Shown here: positions 5,918-8,670 of the stretch, piece by piece
Layout of the letters: every line of letters starts with the position of its first letter
Numbering within the stretch: the first letter of the stretch is position 1
Origin: JANXSF01 sp043755435
GTDB taxonomy: Bacteria; Acidobacteriota; Terriglobia; Bryobacterales; Bryobacteraceae
Direction of reading: 5' to 3'
NCBI GenBank assembly: GCA_043755435.1
Contig: JAYUSZ010000322.1
Span: 1-8,670, forward strand
Length of the DNA stretch: 8,670 nt
Translations under genes and position numbers: made by a program
Notes under the pieces: generated by a model
Database searches by the model: none
Seen by the model: only the letters and a program-made list of their open reading frames with translations
Told to the model about the DNA's origin: nothing

Positions 5918-7252
5918 CTATTCCTTTTTGCGTGGCCGCCGCGTTGGACGCGGACGATCTCCTTGAGGCTTAGTGCCAGGACCACCGGCCATCTTGCGGC
6001 GGACCGGACGCTTGGCTTTCGGGGCGGGCTCAGCTTCCGGTGTTGGACCAAACCGGCTGGGCTGTCCAATGACGATGGGCTGCTTCTCGTCTTCCTCTTC
6101 CTCTACTGACGGTTCTGGCTCAGGTGCAGCTGGGGGCGCAGCAGGTGGATAAAACTCTGCACCCAGCGTTACAATAAGACCCCTTTCAGGATGTGGTTCC
6201 AGCCGGACCACTGTCTTGTCCTGGGCAAAGTTCAGAAATTCAGTGAATTCCTGGAAGCCGTATTTCTTGTGATCGAAGCTTTGGAATTCTTCAACCATCC
6301 ACTTGTTAAGGTTCTCTGAAGGCTCGCCCTCCTCCATTTCCAGACGATGGATTTCCAGTACTTCCCGCAAAGGCTGCAGCGCCTCTTCCGGCCTTGGTGC
6401 AAAGCGATCCTTAGTTGCTGCACCATGCCCCTTGCGTTGAATGGTGTAGCGGCCTTCGCTGCCGCCAACATTTACAAGGTCGGCTTTTTTCAGCTTATCC
6501 ACAAAGTCGGAAAAGCTTGAACAGCCATAGGCTTTTTCGCTGAAACTGGGATCCAATTGCAGCATCGTGCTCTTCAACAGACCTAATTGAGGCTGTACTT
6601 CGCGGCGTTCCAAAACCTGCAGAGCACGCTCAACCAAGGGCATGGCCTGCGGAAGTTCCAACGGCGCCGGACGTGGGCGGAATTCCTTTCTTGGTGGCGG
6701 TGGCTGTTGTGGGTCACGTGGCTTGTCAAATTCCCGCTTTTCGCGATCACGGAATTCACGCTGCTCGCGGCCTGCATTCTTCGGGTCGTCCAGCAACGAT
6801 TCATAACTGATGAACTCGTGGCAGTTCTGTTGCAAAATCGTAGAAGTGAACGCCTTGCCTCCCACCACGTAAACGGTTTTGCCGTACTCCTTCAATTTGT
6901 TCACAAGCGGGATGAAATCGCTATCACCGCTGATGATGGTAAAAGCCTCAACGTGAGAATGGGTAAACGCCATTACCAAAGCGTCTATAGCAAGATTGAT
7001 ATCCGCTCCATTTTTATCTCCGCGAGGGGAGGGCAGCCGTTGCACCATCTGCACAGCGTTCTGGGCCATTTGACGCGTGGCTTCTTCCTGACGTCCCCAA
7101 TTGGCGTAAGCAAATTTGGCGACAATGTCTCCCCGCTCCTTCAGCGCTTCCAGACACATGGAGACATCGAACTCCCGGCGGAGTGTCGATTTCACACCGA
7201 TTTCAATGTTGTCGTAATCGACAAACACGGCGATTTTAATTTTATCTTGCAT
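5918..7252 (-). CDS. NYN-domain putative ribonuclease with two LOTUS-like domains, 444 aa
   Basis: Residues ~5-150 are a NYN (PIN-like, LabA/DUF88) nuclease domain: IAVFVDYDN with Asp12 and Asp14, KNGADINLAIDALVM with Asp84 and Asp90, and IISGDSDFIPLV with Asp110 and Asp112. The metal-binding acidic set looks intact. An Arg/Pro/Glu-rich linker (to ~197) leads to an OST-HTH/LOTUS-like domain (~200-271, with SFSDFVDKLKKADLV) and a second one (~289-364, with GFQEFTEFLNFAQDKTVV). A Pro/Glu-rich tail and a basic end (RRPRKKE) follow. Family members are thought to cut or bind RNA, LOTUS domains being RNA-associated. The ATG at 7250-7252 is preferred; an in-frame GTG at 7268-7270, directly after the upstream TAA, would add six residues. 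Position between a B12 mutase and ridA suggests co-transcription, but no functional link is known to me. Confidence 0.87.
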   Translation of the reverse strand: MQDKIKIAVFVDYDNIEIGVKSTLRREFDVSMCLEALKERGDIVAKFAYANWGRQEEATRQMAQNAVQMVQRLPSPRGDKNGADINLAIDALVMAFTHSHVEAFTIISGDSDFIPLVNKLKEYGKTVYVVGGKAFTSTILQQNCHEFISYESLLDDPKNAGREQREFRDREKREFDKPRDPQQPPPPRKEFRPRPAPLELPQAMPLVERALQVLERREVQPQLGLLKSTMLQLDPSFSEKAYGCSSFSDFVDKLKKADLVNVGGSEGRYTIQRKGHGAATKDRFAPRPEEALQPLREVLEIHRLEMEEGEPSENLNKWMVEEFQSFDHKKYGFQEFTEFLNFAQDKTVVRLEPHPERGLIVTLGAEFYPPAAPPAAPEPEPSVEEEEDEKQPIVIGQPSRFGPTPEAEPAPKAKRPVRRKMAGGPGTKPQGDRPRPTRRPRKKE

Positions 7253-7270
7253 TTTATTGTTCTTTTCCAC

Positions 7271-7693
7271 TTAGTGGCTGTTTCCTACAGGTTGTTTCAT
7301 GTTGCCTCGAATAAATCGAACGATTTCCTCAAGCGGGGCTCCTGGTTGAAATACTGCCGCAACGCCCAACTGCTTCATTATTTCCAAATCCTCATCAGGA
7401 ATAATGCCACCAAGGATGACCATTACATCAGTCATTTCTTTTTCGGCAAGTAACTTCATGAGGCGTGGAACTATGACGGAGTGGGCTCCTGAAAGAATGG
7501 ACAAGCCAATCACTTGTACATCTTCCTGAAGTGCGGCGGAAACAATCATCTCCGGTGTCTGACGCAGACCCGTGTAAATGACTTCCATCCCGGCGTCACG
7601 CAGGGCGCGCGCAATTACCTTGGCACCACGGTCGTGACCGTCGAGCCCCGGTTTTGCGATCAACACCCGAATGCGATCGTCTATTCGCTGCAA
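7271..7693 (-). CDS. Cobalamin-binding subunit of acyl-CoA mutase, 140 aa
   Basis: A stand-alone B12-binding domain of the methylmalonyl-CoA mutase C-terminal type. The base-off/His-on signature is complete: DGHDRG (Asp18, His20, Gly23), LSILSG (Ser65, Leu67) and the GG pair in ILGGIIPDED (95-96). His20 would coordinate cobalt. It works as the small subunit with the large-subunit gene directly upstream; split forms occur in archaeal and many bacterial methylmalonyl-CoA mutases and in isobutyryl- and hydroxyisobutyryl-CoA mutases. The start is TTG, because an in-frame TAA lies only four codons before it and AAGGA sits six bases upstream. No ATG occurs before residue 36, well past the cobalt-binding His20. 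Only 18 bp separate the two mutase genes. Confidence 0.93.
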   Translation of the reverse strand: MQRIDDRIRVLIAKPGLDGHDRGAKVIARALRDAGMEVIYTGLRQTPEMIVSAALQEDVQVIGLSILSGAHSVIVPRLMKLLAEKEMTDVMVILGGIIPDEDLEIMKQLGVAAVFQPGAPLEEIVRFIRGNMKQPVGNSH

Positions 7694-7699
7694 ATTACG

Positions 7700-7704
7700 T
7701 CCTT
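7700..7704 (-). promoter_or_regulatory. Shine-Dalgarno that fixes a TTG start
   Basis: AAGGA on the minus strand lies six bases before the TTG at 7691-7693 and just after the stop of the mutase large subunit. The in-frame TAA close upstream leaves TTG as the only start that keeps the whole B12 domain. Confidence 0.65.
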
Positions 7705-7711
7705 ACTGAAT

Positions 7712-8670
7712 CTAGACTGAGGGCGCCTCTTGATGGGTGCCCCAGGCTTCTCTTAGCGTATCGCAAATCTCACCCACAGTTGCGAGGGCCCGGACTGCGT
7801 CCAAAACAAGAGGCATCAAATTTGTTTCAGTTCGCGCCGCAGCTTGCAGGTTAGCCAGCATCTTTGCTGCTTGCGCAACATCGCGGCGGCCACGCAAATC
7901 AGCCAGTTTTTCGCGCTGCCCTTGCTCCACCGCAGGGTTGATTCGCAACAACGGAATGGGGTGTTCTTCACTTACTCGGAACTTATTCACACCAACAATT
8001 ACGGCCTCTTCGTTTTCCACTTTTCTTTGGAAACGATAACTGGCTTCATTGATTTGCGCCATGGGGTAGCCTTGCTCAATTGCCGGAATCATGCCGCCCA
8101 GGGCGTCAATCCGATCCATAATAGCCATCGCCTCGCGCTCTATTTCGTCCGTCCGCCTTTCCACAAACTCACTGCCACCGAACGGATCAGGCACATCGGC
8201 CAATCCGGTTTCATGGGCGATCACTTGCTGCGTGCGCAATGCTGTGATCACCGCATGTTCACTGGGCAGTGCGTAAGCTTCGTCCAACGAATTCGTATGC
8301 AATGATTGCGTTCCGCCTAACACCGCCGCCATGGCTTGCAATGCCGTGCGGACAACATTGTTGTAGGGCTGCTGCCATGTAAGCGAACAACCCGCCGTCT
8401 GAGCATGGAAACGCAGCTTCCAACTGCGCTCCTGTTTGGCTCCGAAACGATTCCGCATAGTGTTGGCCCACATCCGCCGGGCAGCACGGAACTTCGCGAT
8501 CTCCTCGAAAAAATCGTTATGCGAGTTGAAGAAAAAACTTAAGCGATGCGCGAAATCGTCAATCGCAAGCCCACGCGCACACAGCCATTCGGCGTACTCA
8601 ATGCCATCGCGAAGAGTGAAGGCCAGTTCCTGAGCAGCGGTGGATCCCGCTTCCCGAATGTGATAGCCGC
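7712..8670 (-). CDS. Acyl-CoA mutase large subunit (methylmalonyl-CoA mutase type), C-terminal 318 aa
   Basis: The gene runs in from the right edge; its start is outside the window. The visible part opens with GYHIREAGSTAAQELAFTL, whose His corresponds to the active-site His244 of Propionibacterium methylmalonyl-CoA mutase. It continues with FFNSHNDFFEEIAKFRAARRMWA, the barrel strands around RFHAQTAGCSLT and QQPYNNVVRTA, then LGGTQSLHTNSLDEAYALP. It ends without a B12 domain, which is supplied by the next gene. The fold is the coenzyme-binding TIM barrel. The reaction is an adenosylcobalamin-dependent carbon-skeleton rearrangement. Methylmalonyl-CoA to succinyl-CoA is most likely, but the residues that separate it from isobutyryl- or hydroxyisobutyryl-CoA mutases lie beyond the window, so I give no symbol. 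It is the first visible gene of the minus-strand run. Confidence 0.95.
   Translation of the reverse strand, partial: GYHIREAGSTAAQELAFTLRDGIEYAEWLCARGLAIDDFAHRLSFFFNSHNDFFEEIAKFRAARRMWANTMRNRFGAKQERSWKLRFHAQTAGCSLTWQQPYNNVVRTALQAMAAVLGGTQSLHTNSLDEAYALPSEHAVITALRTQQVIAHETGLADVPDPFGGSEFVERRTDEIEREAMAIMDRIDALGGMIPAIEQGYPMAQINEASYRFQRKVENEEAVIVGVNKFRVSEEHPIPLLRINPAVEQGQREKLADLRGRRDVAQAAKMLANLQAAARTETNLMPLVLDAVRALATVGEICDTLREAWGTHQEAPSV

Noticed and set aside
6587..7453. Plus-strand frame of 288 codons
   Set aside because: Antisense to the NYN-LOTUS gene and the B12-binding subunit, both of which have clear family motifs.
1..8670. CRISPR arrays, tRNA or rRNA genes
   Set aside because: No regularly spaced short repeats, no tRNA-like cloverleaf with a conserved T-arm, and no rRNA signature were seen on reading both strands.

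Overview
The window looks like a mid-GC bacterial chromosome in which a conserved minus-strand gene cluster lies next to a patchwork of gene fragments and accessory genes. No gene here fixes the taxonomy. The split B12-dependent mutase, the NYN-LOTUS protein, the decayed PQQ-propeller fragment and the IS91-type transposase remnant together suggest a soil or freshwater bacterium such as Verrucomicrobiota or Acidobacteriota. That is an inference with low confidence.

Left part (1-2622). The window opens with the end of an unrecognised plus-strand gene, then a decayed C-terminal piece of an IS91-like transposase on the minus strand. A good sigma-70-like promoter and a strong Shine-Dalgarno follow, ahead of a 71-residue two-helix membrane protein. 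Next comes a plus-strand cluster of higher GC: a possible 32-codon ORF, a 125-residue membrane protein, and an AraC-type regulator with a GyrI-like effector domain. Successive members overlap by ATGA. The regulator gene carries a one-base frameshift.

Junction zone (2623-3355). About 450 bases contain nothing convincing. They are followed by a detached 3' end of ridA (151 bp, minus strand) and, immediately after it, what looks like the last ~40 codons of a PQQ/BamB-like beta-propeller gene on the plus strand. This is a scar of rearrangement.

Two-gene cassette (3356-5532, minus). An AlbA_2/GHKL-ATPase (Schlafen-like) protein and a ParA-like ATPase are coupled by ATGA. The first of them starts inside the ridA stop region. 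The cassette plus the propeller fragment is bracketed by the two copies of the ridA 3' end (3071-3221 and 5530-5680; 140 of 151 positions identical). This is the layout expected if an accessory module integrated at the end of ridA. The ParA-like protein lacks the P-loop lysine. A role in phage defence or plasmid-like maintenance is plausible but unproven.

Right part (5532-8670, minus). This is a tight run: acyl-CoA mutase large subunit (5' end outside the window), its separate cobalamin-binding subunit (TTG start), a NYN-domain putative ribonuclease with two LOTUS-like domains, and RidA. Gaps are 5-18 bp, so co-transcription is likely, and the cassette sits at the downstream end of the same run. 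The mutase pair would carry out a B12-dependent carbon-skeleton rearrangement such as methylmalonyl-CoA/succinyl-CoA. RidA removes reactive enamine/imine intermediates. The NYN-LOTUS protein presumably acts on RNA, and its link to the metabolic genes is unknown.
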